Assembly (NCBI GenBank): GCA_026874595.1
Contig: CM049308.1
Coordinates: 11,313,501-11,377,500, forward strand
Length of the DNA: 64,000 nucleotides
DNA from: Sipunculus nudus
Taxonomy: Eukaryota; Annelida; Sipuncula; Golfingiida; Sipunculidae
Reading direction: 5' to 3'
The notes under the pieces were generated by a model. It searched no databases. It was not told the DNA's origin and saw nothing but the letters and a program-made list of their open reading frames with translations. The translations under genes were made by a program, and so were the position numbers. How positions within the stretch are numbered: the first letter of the stretch is position 1; every line of letters begins with the position of its first letter. This document shows positions 47,329 through 60,769 of this stretch, in pieces.

Positions 47329-49492
47329 TTTTTAGCTCAGCTGACTATAAGTCATCTGAGCTATAGTCGTGGTCCATTGTCCGTCGTCCGTCCGTCTGTC
47401 CGTCCGTCCGTCCGTCCGTCCGTCCGTCCGTCCGTCCGTCCGTAGATGTGGCACGTTTTGAAACCGTAAGACCTAGGAATGCAAAATTCAGCATTATGTT
47501 AGATGTCCCCAAGATCTCCTACCAAGCCGAAAACTGGGTCTTTGCGACTTCATTCCTTTGAGAAATTAAGGAAAAACCTCAATTTTTTATTAAAAACCTA
47601 TTTTCACGTTTCAGGACTGCCTAATATCAAAACCACTCATCTGTTTTTCCTCATATTTCCTATAAATAATCCTCTATATAATTCCTATGTACATGCCAGA
47701 AATTAGGTCTGTATTATATAATTTAAAAAAGTTATGGGCCCAAACATAATGCATTTTGTAAATAATCAGGAAAGAAATTTTATCACTTAACACAAAACTT
47801 GTTAAAGCTAAGCACTTTTTTTCCAGTAATATTACTTTTATTAATCAAAATTAAATTGTATACCCAAAATTAGATCAAAATCTTTTAAATTTTTTAAAAT
47901 ATTAGCAAAAATAAAAAATTGGTACCTTAAATTTTGCCCAACTTTGACCATGGCACGTTTTTTTGCTGTAACTGCTGTGGAGTTAATTTTCACAGCATGT
48001 TTTTGTTAGCATTTCAACTGTTAACACCAACAATTTTAAACCAGTAGATCAAAAACTGTAGATTTTATTCAAGTTTTCAAGCACCATGTCACAAATTGCT
48101 AGTGTTATGCAGTTTGCTAGAGCTCAGCTCCCAAGCTTCAGCTCTAAGTTCCTTAAATTTGGCATACAGTTAGATTTCTTCAAAATCCCCTACCATGCCA
48201 AGAATTCGGTCACTAGGACTTAATTCCTTCGAGATATCAATGAAAAACTTCATTTTTCCATTAAAAACCCATTGTTACACTTTAAGACTGCCTAATATCA
48301 AAACCACTGATCTGACTTTGATCATATATAATATACATATTTTTCTATACATTCGCTATGCACGTGCCAGAAATGATGTCAGTATTGTGTATTTTTTTTA
48401 AGTTATGGGCCCAAACATAATGCACTTTGTATAAAAACTAGAAATATATTTACTCCCTTAACAAGGGCATTGCTGAAGCTAGAGATTTTTTTGTCAGGGA
48501 TGTAACATTATTTAATCAAGATTCAATTAAATACCCAAAATTAGTTCTGAATTTTTCAAATTTTATAAGTTATTAGTATAAATATAAAATTAGTACCTTA
48601 AATTTTGCCCAACTGTGACCATGGCACGTTTGTTTCCCGTGAGCACTGTTGATATAATTCTCATATCATGCACACATAAGGATTTCAGCTTTTTAGTTTA
48701 GAAAGCTGAAAGAAATAGGCCAAATATTGTAGCTTTTATTAATGTTTTTTATGAGACCCTGTCAGACTTTGGCTCTCTCCAGCCCCTCTTGAGTCACCTG
48801 TATGTTGACCTTGTTGACCTTTCATCAAATTATGCACGCTTGAGGCGAGAATCCAGGCAGCTTATGGCCAGCCACAGTTGATCCAGGTGTCCAACCCAAC
48901 TCATCTAGTAGTTTTAACCAACAACATAACAATAAACAATAAATTAATAAATTTTTATTGGTTTTTAATAACAAATTAAAGAAAAATAGAAAAGGAATTT
49001 GTTAGTTTATAATAACAGGAAATTAACTTGCAGTTACTGATGATATAAGAATCTTGTATCGATGGGTAGAATGTCACATATTCCAAGTAACAACATGCAG
49101 TCACCTATGGCATTTTTCAGTTCATTTTTAATGATAAAGAAGTAAATCATATTATTCATTACTAATCATTAGGGATTAAATGAAGGAAATTAATGATAGA
49201 CAAAGATGCAGTTGATAATATTAATCTAGATTCCTACTGTGTCTAGTGTGTACATTGATGTGAAATTAGTCCAAAATGAATTTTTTACAGTTATTTTTTA
49301 ATATAAATAAAAGCCATAAAACCAGGTACTTATGATCATTATTTAAATGTGTGAATTTTGTATATTCTGGATTCTCAACATCATTGTTTGGTGAAAACTG
49401 AATAAATACCAGACATGGTGAGAATACTTTTCTAAATAATATTTTTTTATCATATATAACAGCTGAGCGTCGTGACCCATAGGTCCCTTGTT
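47329..49492 (+). mobile_element. Family C hairpin-ended repeat, copy 2
   Basis: Palindrome at 47334-47362, GTCCGTCC microsatellite to about 47443, two internal units, 3' end AACAGCTGAGCGTCGTGACC then CATAGGTCCCTTGTT. Very similar to copy 3 and somewhat more diverged from copy 1. An internal stretch of about 480 bp present in copy 1 near 17070-17545 is missing here. Confidence 0.75.
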
Positions 49493-50343
49493 TATATTCC
49501 CAAAAGAGAAATTATCAAGAAAATGAAACCTTTGTGAATAAGACATGCTATTGTTAAGAATATATTTACATATTTGGTAATTGACATAATAATGGTTATT
49601 TATTTATACATTGACATGGTGTAAGTTATTGTTTGGAAAAGTTTTGTTTTAACCTGTTCAGTAGTTTTCTCTTGATGCTGCAAATAGACAAACATTCCAG
49701 GGTGAAGCATGCAGATACAGTTAAATACACCAGCCAGTTAGAGCTTCATTAGTGGTGAGTTGGTAAGGTGTGTCATAGCTATAGAACTTCTGAACTTATA
49801 AATCAGCCTTCATGAATAACATATGGTCCGTCAGTGCTATCAGTGGACCCATCTGGAAGTATGAGGCATTCTGAATGTTTTTCTCTCTGTTCTGGTGCTA
49901 CTTTTGATAGTTCTGTATAGTATCCATGGCAACCTGTCTGATACCTGTGTACTTCCTGTCATGTGATATACAGTCTCCACCCACCAGAAGTCCACTTACC
50001 CGGTGGTCAAGCAGACCATTTGTTTCCTGTGATAAATCAGAGGAAACAGTAAACGCCCCTGTCAGGATGCCAGGGGGTGGTGGATGCTTTATTTTGTGAT
50101 AGCTAGAGCAGGACCACTTAGATCTAGGAGCCATATAATTAAGTAACAAAACTGTGGCTTACTTGTGAAAAATTTAATTGATGTTAACAAAATAAATTGA
50201 AAAGAATTTGAGTCACACTCACCAAATTTTCAGTATTGACACATCTCATGAAGGGTTTCTTCCACAACAGGTGAGGAACATAACCAGATCTGTACCACAG
50301 ATCAACATTTTTATTGTTTGAATTGTCATCTTTCAGTTATGTT
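49493..50343. other. Intergenic, nothing recognised
   Basis: Includes a minus-strand 83-codon open frame (49898-50149) that I cannot relate to any protein. Confidence 0.35.
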
Positions 50344-50726
50344 CAGTGTTTGAAAGATATAAAATTACCAATAATTGATTATTAATCAGTTTTTTATGTA
50401 CCTTCTGTATAACTGTGAAATATTCTGTGTAGAATTATACTAAAATATTTATTGAATGAATTCAGTCTGATTTGTAAATCATGCTGAAAGATCAAGGAAA
50501 TGGCCTTGTTGTTTACACTTTTTCACGAGATTGTTTTAATGCTGCTCAATACGTTGTGTACCTTCTTTCTCATATGACTCAAAGGGTTTGATTATTTTTT
50601 GGCGAATACAGCTGCATGTGTATTCATAGTCTGTCTGTGATTATTTTATGCAAAGATATGTAGCCAATCAAGGAAGATTATGACCATGGAACTATTGATA
50701 TAATCAATTAATTGGTGCACCCCTAG
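50344..50726. repeat. Family D interspersed repeat, copy 3
   Basis: CAGTGTTTGAAAGATATAAA start (fits YARNG), ATTGATTATTAATCAG, GTACCTTCTGTATAACTGTG, end ATCAATTAATTGGTGCACC then CCTAG. Colinear with 19845-20262. Confidence 0.65.
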
Positions 50727-50870
50727 GGACAAACTCATTTTTATTGAGCACAATTTATGTGATCTGCGAGTTGGGATGTCAGGTTCATGGAGGATTTTCT
50801 GTTTTAATCTGTAACACAGGGTGATATCTGTGATAATATTTCCACATTCCTTTATGTCATCATAAATGTA

Positions 50871-51998
50871 CAGCCTTGGGTTAGGTATAAGCTCTTAACT
50901 GAGTGCACCTCTATTTAGGAAGTGCATTAACTCTGTGTGTGGTGTGTCCCCAGCTGACAGTGATATCTAGACACAATAATGTGGTGTATGACACCTTCAG
51001 GTCATACTAATATTGTATTTCTTGAAAGTACAGCCTTGGGTTAGGTATTAGCTCTAGAATGACTGAATGAGTGCACCTCTAGTTAGGAAGTGCATTAATT
51101 CTATGTGTGGTGTGTCCCCAGCTGACAGTGATATCTAGACACAATAATGTAGTGTATGACACCTTCAGGTCATACTAATTTTGTATTTCTTGAAAGTACA
51201 GCCTTGGGTTAGGTATTAGCTCTAGAATGAGTGCACCTCTAGTTAGGAAGGGCATTAATTCTGTGTGTGGTGTGTCCCCAGCTGACAGTGATATCTAGAC
51301 ACAATAATGTGGTGTATGACACCTTCAGGTCATACTAATATTGTATTTCTTGAAAGTACAGCCTTGGGTTAGGTATAAGCTCTTAACTGAGTGCACCTCT
51401 AGTTAGGAAGGGCATTAACTCTGTGTGTGGTGTGGCCCCAGCTGACAGTGATATCTAGACACAATAATGTAGTGTATGACACCTTCAGGTCATACTAATA
51501 TTGTATTTCTTGAAAGTACAGCCTTGGGTTAGGTATTAGCTCTAGAATGACTGAATGAGTGCACCTCTAGTTAGGAAGTGCATTAATTCTATGTGTGGTG
51601 TGTCCCCAGCTGACAGTGATATCTAGACACAATAATGTAGTGTATGACACCTTCAGGTCATACTAATTTTGTATTTCTTGAAAGTACAGCCTTGGGTTAG
51701 GTATTAGCTCTAGAATGAGTGCACCTCTAGTTAGGAAGGGCATTAATTCTGTGTGTGGTGTGTCCCCAGCTGACGGTGATATCTAGACACAATAATGTAG
51801 TGTATGACACCTTCAGGTCATACTAATTTTGTATTTCTTGAAAGTACAGCCTTGGGTTAGGTATTAGCTCTAGAATGAATGCACCTCTAGTTAGGAAGGG
51901 CATTAATTCTGTGTGTGGTGTGTCCCCAGCTGACGGTGATATCTAGACACAATAATGTGGTGTATGACACCTTCAGGTCATACTAATTTTGTATTTCT
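50871..51998 (+). repeat. Satellite-like array with 160/168-bp units and a 488-bp higher-order period
   Basis: Seven units start with CAGCCTTGGGTTAGGTAT at 50871, 51031, 51199, 51359, 51519, 51687 and 51847, lengths 160, 168, 160, 160, 168, 160 and a last unit of about 152. The 168-bp units carry an 8-base insert (GACTGAAT). Units 1 and 4 share AAGCTCTTAACTGAG, while the others have TTAGCTCTAGAATG, so the array is two copies of a three-unit block plus one unit. Confidence 0.93.
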
Positions 51999-54900
51999 GT
52001 GGAGACAAGGAGCTTCCTCCTAAGCTTTAGTATCAAAAACTTAATATCCCTCTGACTTTTAGTGGCAATAATCATTATATTATATCCTGTCTCCATTAAG
52101 CAACAGAACACATAACAAGCTTTATTGGAGAAGAACAATGTGCATGCTCGGCATTTTGATATTATCTTACGATGTGATCACACCTCTGTAGGTGCACTAC
52201 AAGGGAAGACGTTATATACAGTGAATGGGTTCCTTCATATATTCCACTTAAATGTGACTTGTGCACGGGAAAACATGGTTTTAAATCACTATAAATGTCT
52301 CTATTACATGTCATTTTGATTATACTTATTGTGCATGTACAAAAGGTCATAATAAGTGAACATATTCATTTCTGAAATTATGACCATGTTGAGACTTCAC
52401 TGTTCTTGTGCATGGCAGAACGCGATATCTGTGTCCATAGAAAGTGTGCCACAAGACAAATGCCACAGGACACATTGTGATTGTGGGAAAATCTTCTCTT
52501 TAGTCAGAGTAAAATAGGGAATTGTATTATTAGTGAATAATTATAAATATTAGTTTTATATTAATAGTTTTTTTTTTAATAAAATTTTTAGGATAGTCAA
52601 TTGACATTGTTTCAGGGGACAGATGAACCTATGCCATTATCCCCCTTCTTGAATACATACAATTTGCAATATTTGAATTATGTTAATGACCTTAAGGAGA
52701 ATTCTTTATGGTCTTCTTAGCAGAGAATGTGGACCCCGGCATCCTCCAGTTCAAAGACCACAAAGTGACACAAGAGAGATGGCCCTAGTTAATAAAAGGT
52801 GGTGTGGATGAACTTAACATTAGTGCTGGTGACACAGTTCTTTCAAATTTAATATTCTTACAGTTCTTTGTATGAAACACCCAGTATTGGGCTTCATAGG
52901 AATCCCTGGTGCTAAGTAATAATTACCAAAACCAACATTCTTTATTGTAAGTCTGGTCTTGTTTCTTGAGGTGTCTTTAAGGGTCTTTTAAGTCTGTGAG
53001 TTAAATCAGTGGCCAGCATTAACACTGAGGGGAGTGAGGGAATACTAAGTGACACAATAAAGCCAGGACGAGGGGCAGGGTGCAGCAGGTGGCTGATTCC
53101 AATCATACAGGGTTACTGCCCTTCTCATATAAAGCACTGTATTCTGGAGGACTTCTTATATTGTTCACATAAAGATATTTGCTGGTACTGTTGTATCCCA
53201 AAACATTGAAACTGAGATATAAAATAAAATTAGTACTTTTTTCATTCAGTGAGATGTTTTTACCATTGACTGTCATTGAAAGAGATATCTAGTCATGCCA
53301 GAAACAGAATGACACAATAAGTAGTGTTAGTACTAGTATTACAAAAAGAAAGATATTTACTTTACTTAATGTGAGAAGAGGCTGGTGAAGCAAATAAGCA
53401 TGACTTCATTTTTTTTATCTTTTAAAACATAATACTGAAATCTTAATATATTATATCGAAATTGTTTTCTAGAAATTTCTTTTTTTGTTTGTATCCTCTA
53501 ATAAAACTTATATTATTAAAAAAAATTATTAAACAAGAATCCCTTCATCCTTAATGCTTTTAAGTAAACAAGGAGAACAATGAATTTATGATCAAAATAT
53601 GGAAAATTACCCCCCCTTAGGACACACTTGGCATGGTTCCCAGACAGTTAAAGACCAAAAATGAGCATTTCTGAGACATGGCCACTGTTGAGTGGTACCA
53701 CTGTTATTTATAATTTAGATATACCAAACACTGGATAAATCTCCAAGCATAAGTAAGATGAGGTCGTTTTTCCAGGTGACAGATTAGTTTTCTGTCATGA
53801 GTGTTACAGCACTTCCAGTATTTCTCAGGAGCTGAGTATCTCAATTAACTGTTTTCAAGTATTTTGTCAAAGTAATAATGTCAAAAGCATAAAAAAACAA
53901 ATGACCTAAACAGTCATGTGGACCTTTGGTGTGTATATCATATTTTTTTCCTTAAAATTCTGAGTACACATTTTCCATGGAATATGCTTTTAACAGATGT
54001 AGTACAAACACACCCATTTGTGCAGTGACTATGATGTCTCAGAAGAAAAAGTCTCCAGACTTTTATTGTGGATATAAATGCTGAGAGTGTACCAGTGTGT
54101 GCTGGTTCCCTGAGTAGCTTTTTGGTCAGCTGTGAAAACAGACATTCCACGCCAAGTTCCCTTATGTGAGACATGGCGGAGGATCACGGAATATACAGGG
54201 CCTGAGAGAAAGAAGGATATTCACACCTGTGAAAGAGGAAAAAGAGAAAGCTATTCTGAGACCCATTCATGTTCTGTCTGTCGTAATCGTCTGGCCTCCA
54301 CAAATTTACTCAGGACCTTCCATGTCTGATCGTACGGAGGTATCCGTCGAACAGCCTCCACCAAGGAGGCACATCATAGTGATGTCATTTTTGAAAAAAT
54401 CTCCTTTGTGAAGCATTTCGTTCACTGATTCATCTCCTGAAAAAGATAATTAACACCAGCAGATTAAAAAATGCAACAGGTGAAAGCATTTAAGATGGCA
54501 ACAAGAAATTGCTGCCTTGAATACTACTGTCAAGGTTTATAGCTTCTTGGGGATGAATGCGTTACACATGGCTGAAGGTCATTAGTTTGTTACTTATCAG
54601 AACTTTGTCTCCAGATGAGAGGACCTGCCATTGAAGGATAAGTATTTATTATTGATAGTAATGCATTACTTGCCTATCAGAGCCCCCTAGTGGTCATTCA
54701 GTGAAATACATTAACTCTGAAAGAAATGTTCAGAAATCTTAGCCAGTTTGAATGTTGTTGTAGAAAGATTGAACAACCTATAGTATGTATTATGCTTTCA
54801 TGAAATAAAATTTGATTCAGTTGAAAAAATTTAGTATCAGCAAGAACAAGTTAAAAGAAAAAATCATTTTGGATATGATAAGTGATTGAATTTTAACCGT

Positions 54901-55171
54901 TTAACAATTTAAAACAAAGATAATATTGCTCAGAGATGTTACCTTCTTCAAAAGGCTGTGTTGCAATAGATATTTAAAACTTGAACTGGGCTTACTCTTG
55001 AAAAAAGTGCAAGTCCTATTGAATGAGGTGTTACCGGTAAACAAGATAACAAGGATGAAAGGTCGTTCATTTTGCTCTCAGGCTGATCTGTACCCAGGAG
55101 ATATTGAACCACTGTAACAGGCCATGTCTAAACCTAGCAGGGATTTTTGTTTTTGGTATTTTTTTTATCAG
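51999..55171. other. Intergenic, nothing recognised
   Basis: Several short open frames, including one at 54166-54411, but none with family resemblance. A good Kozak-like ATG (GAGACATGGCGG, about 54171) is followed by only ten codons. Confidence 0.35.
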
Positions 55172-55362
55172 GAGTTGTCCCTATGGGTCGGTGCACCATA
55201 AGTACTCAGCAAAACCAGATGGTGGCCAGGTGCCTACCCTAACCAAAACAAAACGCACCCTGTCACCCCCACACGAGGCTTTTGTTACCCTAACAAATGT
55301 GCAACACAGCCAAATACCACATGTCAACCTGTGTATACAATCATTTAATTTCCAAAATGACG
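55172..55362 (+). other. Exon-like open segment, unassigned
   Basis: A 191-base segment between TTTTTTTTATCAG and GACG|GTAAAT, richer in GC than its surroundings. The frame reads SCPYGSVHHKYSAKPDGGQV at its start and stays open throughout. The reverse strand is also open across it, which weakens the case. No family recognised. Confidence 0.22.
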
Positions 55363-58300
55363 GTAAATGAAACCGTTTTTTGCCTTGGCCCTTGGTTGTA
55401 CTAATCACTGCCAGATAAGTCACATGGGTCAGATGTCCTCCACCCTACAGGAGTCAAAAATCGATGACAGAATGAACCCAGCAACCCCCAGATGTAAAGC
55501 AACAAGGAATGTAACTTGTTGCCACCCTCAGGTGTTCATGATTGCCAGCACTATTGGCTAATTAACAACTAAATGAAAATTTTTACAATATGTCACATAC
55601 ATTAAGAATAATCATATTTTGAAGGTTAGTGGAAAACATTTGGTAGAGAAGCAATTGATGTGGGGTTAATTTTTCTGACAGTCACATCCTAATTTTTTTT
55701 TTTTTTTTGACAAATTTGAACAGGTATCTAATTTACTTATGCTGGATATTCAATCTCAGAGTGATGGTTCTGTTCCTAAATGGTGTTAGTTAAATTAGAC
55801 AGCCAGTTGGTCACACAATTAGAGATGTACATCAAATAGCTAAACTTGCGGCAGAATAGTACTTCAGTACTACTGTGAGATATAAAGTAAAAATGTAAAT
55901 AATATGAGTCTCATCTCAATATCTAAAAAATCAGGGAAATATTTTTTCTTAAGTGCAAAGAAAACTGGTCTTCCTAAAACAAAACAAAAAAATACTTGGG
56001 CTTTCCTTGATTGCAATTTTCAAATTTTCAATTCTCAATGTTGTTATGGTAATAATATATTTTATTTACATGTTTCATATCAAATAATAGCTGAATAAAC
56101 TATATATGCAAAGTTAGCAAATACTGTTCTAAATAGCTAGCATCCCAGCATGAAAAAAAAATTGCAGAAACAGCACTTCATATCATGTAAGAGCTCAGTG
56201 GAAAGAAGACCACAAAAGAAAATGTGTTATTGCTTGTTGTCCATTAAACCACACCCAAAAGCTTATCAGTGTACAATATGAGTATCAGTGACTGTGGGTG
56301 AGGTTGTTTGTCCACCGATGTAATGTTATGATACCCTCCCAGTGTCCACCCTCGCATCTGGCATCTCACCAGGTATTGACGCCACACACGTGTGGATGAT
56401 CTGCAGGTTTCGTGGGGACATGTTATACGCCCACACTGTCACCACCCTCTTCCTTTCTTTTTTTTATGCATGCAGTTCTCAGTTTGCTGTTAATGGGAGC
56501 TTAGGCTGGGGACAAGATCACTTATACTGCAGAAACTACCTAATATACCTCATCTTGCCTGATTACAGATTTCTTTATTGAATGTTTTTCTCTTTATGAT
56601 CCTTTTTTGTTTACTTTCTTTCCTTTTTTTTACCCATTGAGCTGCCTAGCACAACATTTTTTCTGCTGTTTTTCTGTTTGCTGCTTATTTCAGCAAAGAA
56701 TTTAAAGATTCTTATAAGTTTTGCAAATCTTGAGTCAAATATATCATGGTTTGGTGATACCAAGTACAAATAACCATAACATGTTAAATGGTTTGATTCA
56801 TAAAGAAAAAATATATCTCACATCCTACTTCTGAAGATACTGTTCAGACAGAATTGTTACTTGTGATATTCATTAACAAATTACATATATGTTTCAGTAA
56901 AATCAGTTGTATCTGAGAGGACTGATGCCTGGTAAATAGGTTGTTCTGCAAATGGCATTGGCACATACAGGTAGAGTTATATCTTATCTTTCAGTCTCAG
57001 TTGGTAGTACTTAGATCAAAATGCCATAAGTTCATCATCAAAGCCTATGGGTTACTTTTGGCTGCTATGTATTCATGTCATAGTATTTCTCTTTGAAAGG
57101 TTATGCTCTGCTTTAGCCTTTCTACAAGAGCACACCTACGGAAATTAATTATTTGCTTATTTCTTGCTAAAAAAAACCTGAAAACGTCTTGAAATTGAAA
57201 TATTATTTTGAATGCTATCAAATACTATTTATATCATATTAATAAATATTTTTAAAAGGTTTAAGGACAGATATCTACAGATTGTGTTTGATAAAGAAAT
57301 TCCTCTAGCATGTACATTCAAGTGTTGTCCAACTTACTTCTGCGCCCTTTTCTAACTTACTTTAGGACAATCCTTTTGTTGAACCTCTTTGTAGCCATTG
57401 CCAGTAGAACCCAGAATATTGGTGGCCCTTTGTTAGAATGTCTGTTTAGCATCAAAGTCAGGGTACAAGAGTTAAAGAAACAAACTGTAAAGAGTTTTAA
57501 GTACACATGAAGCGTGTCTCAGACTGTTGTTATACTTCTGGAAGATTTAATTTGGTGGCTATCTTCTTCACATGCCAAGATTCTCTCTTAGTGTGAGATA
57601 TAGCACTTGATGGTACAGGGTATTATCACTATAAGCTTGTGTTGTTATCTTTCAAGCCACACAGACTTGTATCATCAGATGAATTTAGGCTGTGAATCAT
57701 GACCACTCTGATCTCAGGGAATCTCTTTAATAGTGTCCGTGAAGTATTTACAGATTCTTTTTTATAGTGTCAGTATGGTGATTACAGAATCTTTTTTACA
57801 GTGTCAGTAAGGTAGTTACAAAATCTTTTATACAGCAGTACTGTGTTACTACAAGAGGTGGGAGCAGGGGGAGCCACATGAGGGGTTGACATAAAAAAAA
57901 ACAATATTATGCTTCAATTGAAGCAGGACTAAACTCTTATCAAATATTTAGAAAAAAGTGACACCAGACATTACAGAGGATTTTAGAAATACGCTACACA
58001 TTGAATTAAGTTGCTGAATAAAATACTGATCAAAAACAAGTATTCTAATTTCACTAAACATGGTATTAAATCCTTCACTTATCTGGAACAAGTACGCTGC
58101 TAAACATGATATTAACATATTGGAACCAAAATTTTCTCTCTTCATCAACAGATTGTCCATGCTCTTCTGTTAGGGCCAACCACCAAACAGAAACAAACAT
58201 TTCACAATTCCTGCCAAAAAATACAGGCACCTGTGTGGAATAACTATAGCTGTTTGTTAAGTATATTATTACTTTTCCATCAGTTTATTGAATGAAAATT

Positions 58301-60600
58301 TTAAATTTCAGTTTTGGGGTAGATAGATTCATGATAGAGGGGAAAAAAGTTTTTAGATATTGTCATGTAGTCTATTATTAGTTCATTAAAAAGCGAATTA
58401 TTGTTACTTGGGGCTTAAAATAGTGTACCTTTTAAAAAATTATTTTTTTAATAACAAAATCATATGAAAATGAATGAAAAGTTAAATGATATGTATACTA
58501 TCAGAAAGATTACAGTTCCAGGTTTAAAATAACCTATACTTCTTGGGGTATAATATGAATTTTTTTAATTGAATTTAAATATAGGGGTTTCAAACAGTGA
58601 TTTTACCTTAAATTCATTTTGAAAAATCACTCTGTCATTTATGTATAATTTTGAGGAAATCATGACAACATCACCAATCATACTGTTATAACAGGGTCCT
58701 AACAATAGTGTGTCATTTTTTTCCTGTAAATGTGTAAAAAAATACTTAGGGAAACTCATACTAAAATCCTCAGAAAATCCTTCAGGCATTAAAAAAAAAG
58801 CATTGTTTTCTCAATATATCACTTTACCTCTGAGTATAGAATTAATGAAATAAACTTGTGGAAATCACAGAACATCACCACAAGCATTAGAACTTTATAT
58901 CATGGGAAATTAACATTTTTGGGTTTGTTTACAGTAGTTAATCACTTTACCACTAAGTATGTTATAAATTACCCAGCATGCTTTGGGAGCTCTCCAGCAA
59001 CATCAGTGGGTGCTCTCACCAACAGATGTTTTCACTGTAGTTCTTGATGGCAAATATAAGGTCAAGTTTGTTTGTTGTGCACTCAAGCTGTTACAAAAAC
59101 AAGAAGAAAAAATCTCTGACTGACAGACTGTCAGGATTCATCTGTCAGCAGTTAGTAAGCAGATCATTAAAGTTCCTTGCTCCTACTGGTGCCCTAAGTT
59201 CCACATTATTTATTTCACTACTCTGATTTTTCAAAATTATTTGATATGACAATACCAGTGTTTCCTGATTATTTGATATGACAGTACCAGTAACTAAATT
59301 TCCCTTAATATTATATATATATAATTATATGATAAATAACGCAAACCCAATTTGAAAGCAAGTAAATTATGAAAAAAGTTTCTGATGTTTTTCTGTTGTG
59401 ACAAGGATAGTCTTTAATTTAACAGAAATTTTAGGCATTTTTTTCTAATCTGCTTATAGTTTCATCTTATTTTCACACCCATTAATTTCAGAGTTTGAAG
59501 ATTAGATCTATTCAACCATTTATTGCCCCTGAGCTGTCCTTTAATTTGACTCCAAGCACATCTGTTTGTATGTGTGTGACAGTGCATAAGGCTTACTAAA
59601 TCAGTTAAAAATTTTACAGCTACACACCTGAAACCTTGCATACATATAGGTATGTGTGAAAGCTCTTCCGATACCTGAAACTGTGTTACTGTAACCCATT
59701 ATTTTAAGAACCCAACAGAAAATTCTATAAACTTAAACTTGAAACTTGTCACATGTCAGATCAACTACGCTTGGGTTTACCCCATTTGGCACATAGATAA
59801 ATCAATATATTGAAAGAAAAAAAATTTGCTATGAAATATAAGTCAAAGTAAAAGATACTGAAATTATAAGTAAAAATTAAAGGTCCAAGATCAGTGTACC
59901 TGTGGAATCCTCTTTGTGTGTCTAATTCTATTAGTATGAGAAGTTAGTGGTGCTGATTTGTAAAAGAGGAATTTACTACCTTTATCAAAACAGTCTTGAG
60001 GCAAGGACTAAATGATTAACAAGGAGATGATCTATATAAAGTGCTATACAATTCTCTTCTGTGGAATTCTGGAGGACAAAAAAAGAGTTATGAATGTTTT
60101 AAGTATTCTTTGGATTTGCTGGTTGAGAACACTTGCTGTATGAAACATTTTTGCTGATATTGCCAGACATTGCTGGTATTTCCTTGTTGTATGTACCACA
60201 TCAGTTTTTAGGTTTCCAGAGAAATATTTGTGTTTCAGGATATGATGTTTTTTATATGTCATAACATATTTCTTGCCATATCATACACAAGAATGCCCTG
60301 CCAGTGATATGCTATGGAAAGATGTGCAATTCTGACTTGGCAAGTTTGTGATGACTGACACACAAGTGGTAAGAAGAGGAGGCCACTTGTTTGGCGCAAT
60401 CTGTAAATTTCTAAAAAGAAATACAGGCCAGCATGTTTCTGTTGTCATGTGTAATTTGCAATATCAGTGTATTAGTTTTGATGAATTGCATTTCTGTACA
60501 TGCTGTCATGGATACATGTATTAATATACCTGCAGTCATGGATACAGGTTCTTGTGTACCTGTAGCCATGGATACAGTTAATGATATACTGTATTCGACG
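55363..60600. other. Intergenic with small local repeats
   Basis: Noted: three units of about 36 bp around ACAGAATCTTTTTTACAGTG (57739-57840), a two-copy TTATTTGATATGACA-TACCAG repeat (59230-59300) and three 30-bp units with CATGGATACA (60508-60580). No gene recognised. Confidence 0.45.
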
Positions 60601-60769
60601 TAATAAGCGCCCCCTCCCCCCCCCCCCCCCCACACCCAACCACTTCTGCCAACTTCCAAAGTGTGTTACGATCCTTTAATTTAACACTGTGGCTTGTATA
60701 CACGTGTTTGACTTCACAGGACATTCAGAAGAATTAAAAAAAAAAAACAACAATCTTTTAGCGATGGTT

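Noticed and set aside
47338-47445. Open frame ending in RPSVRPSVRPSV
   Set aside because: Translation of the GTCC microsatellite at the start of family C elements.
54166-54411. Possible final MGME1 exon or independent small gene
   Set aside because: No resemblance to the MGME1 C-terminus, two competing open frames, and a credible stop plus AATAAA already at 39407-39464.
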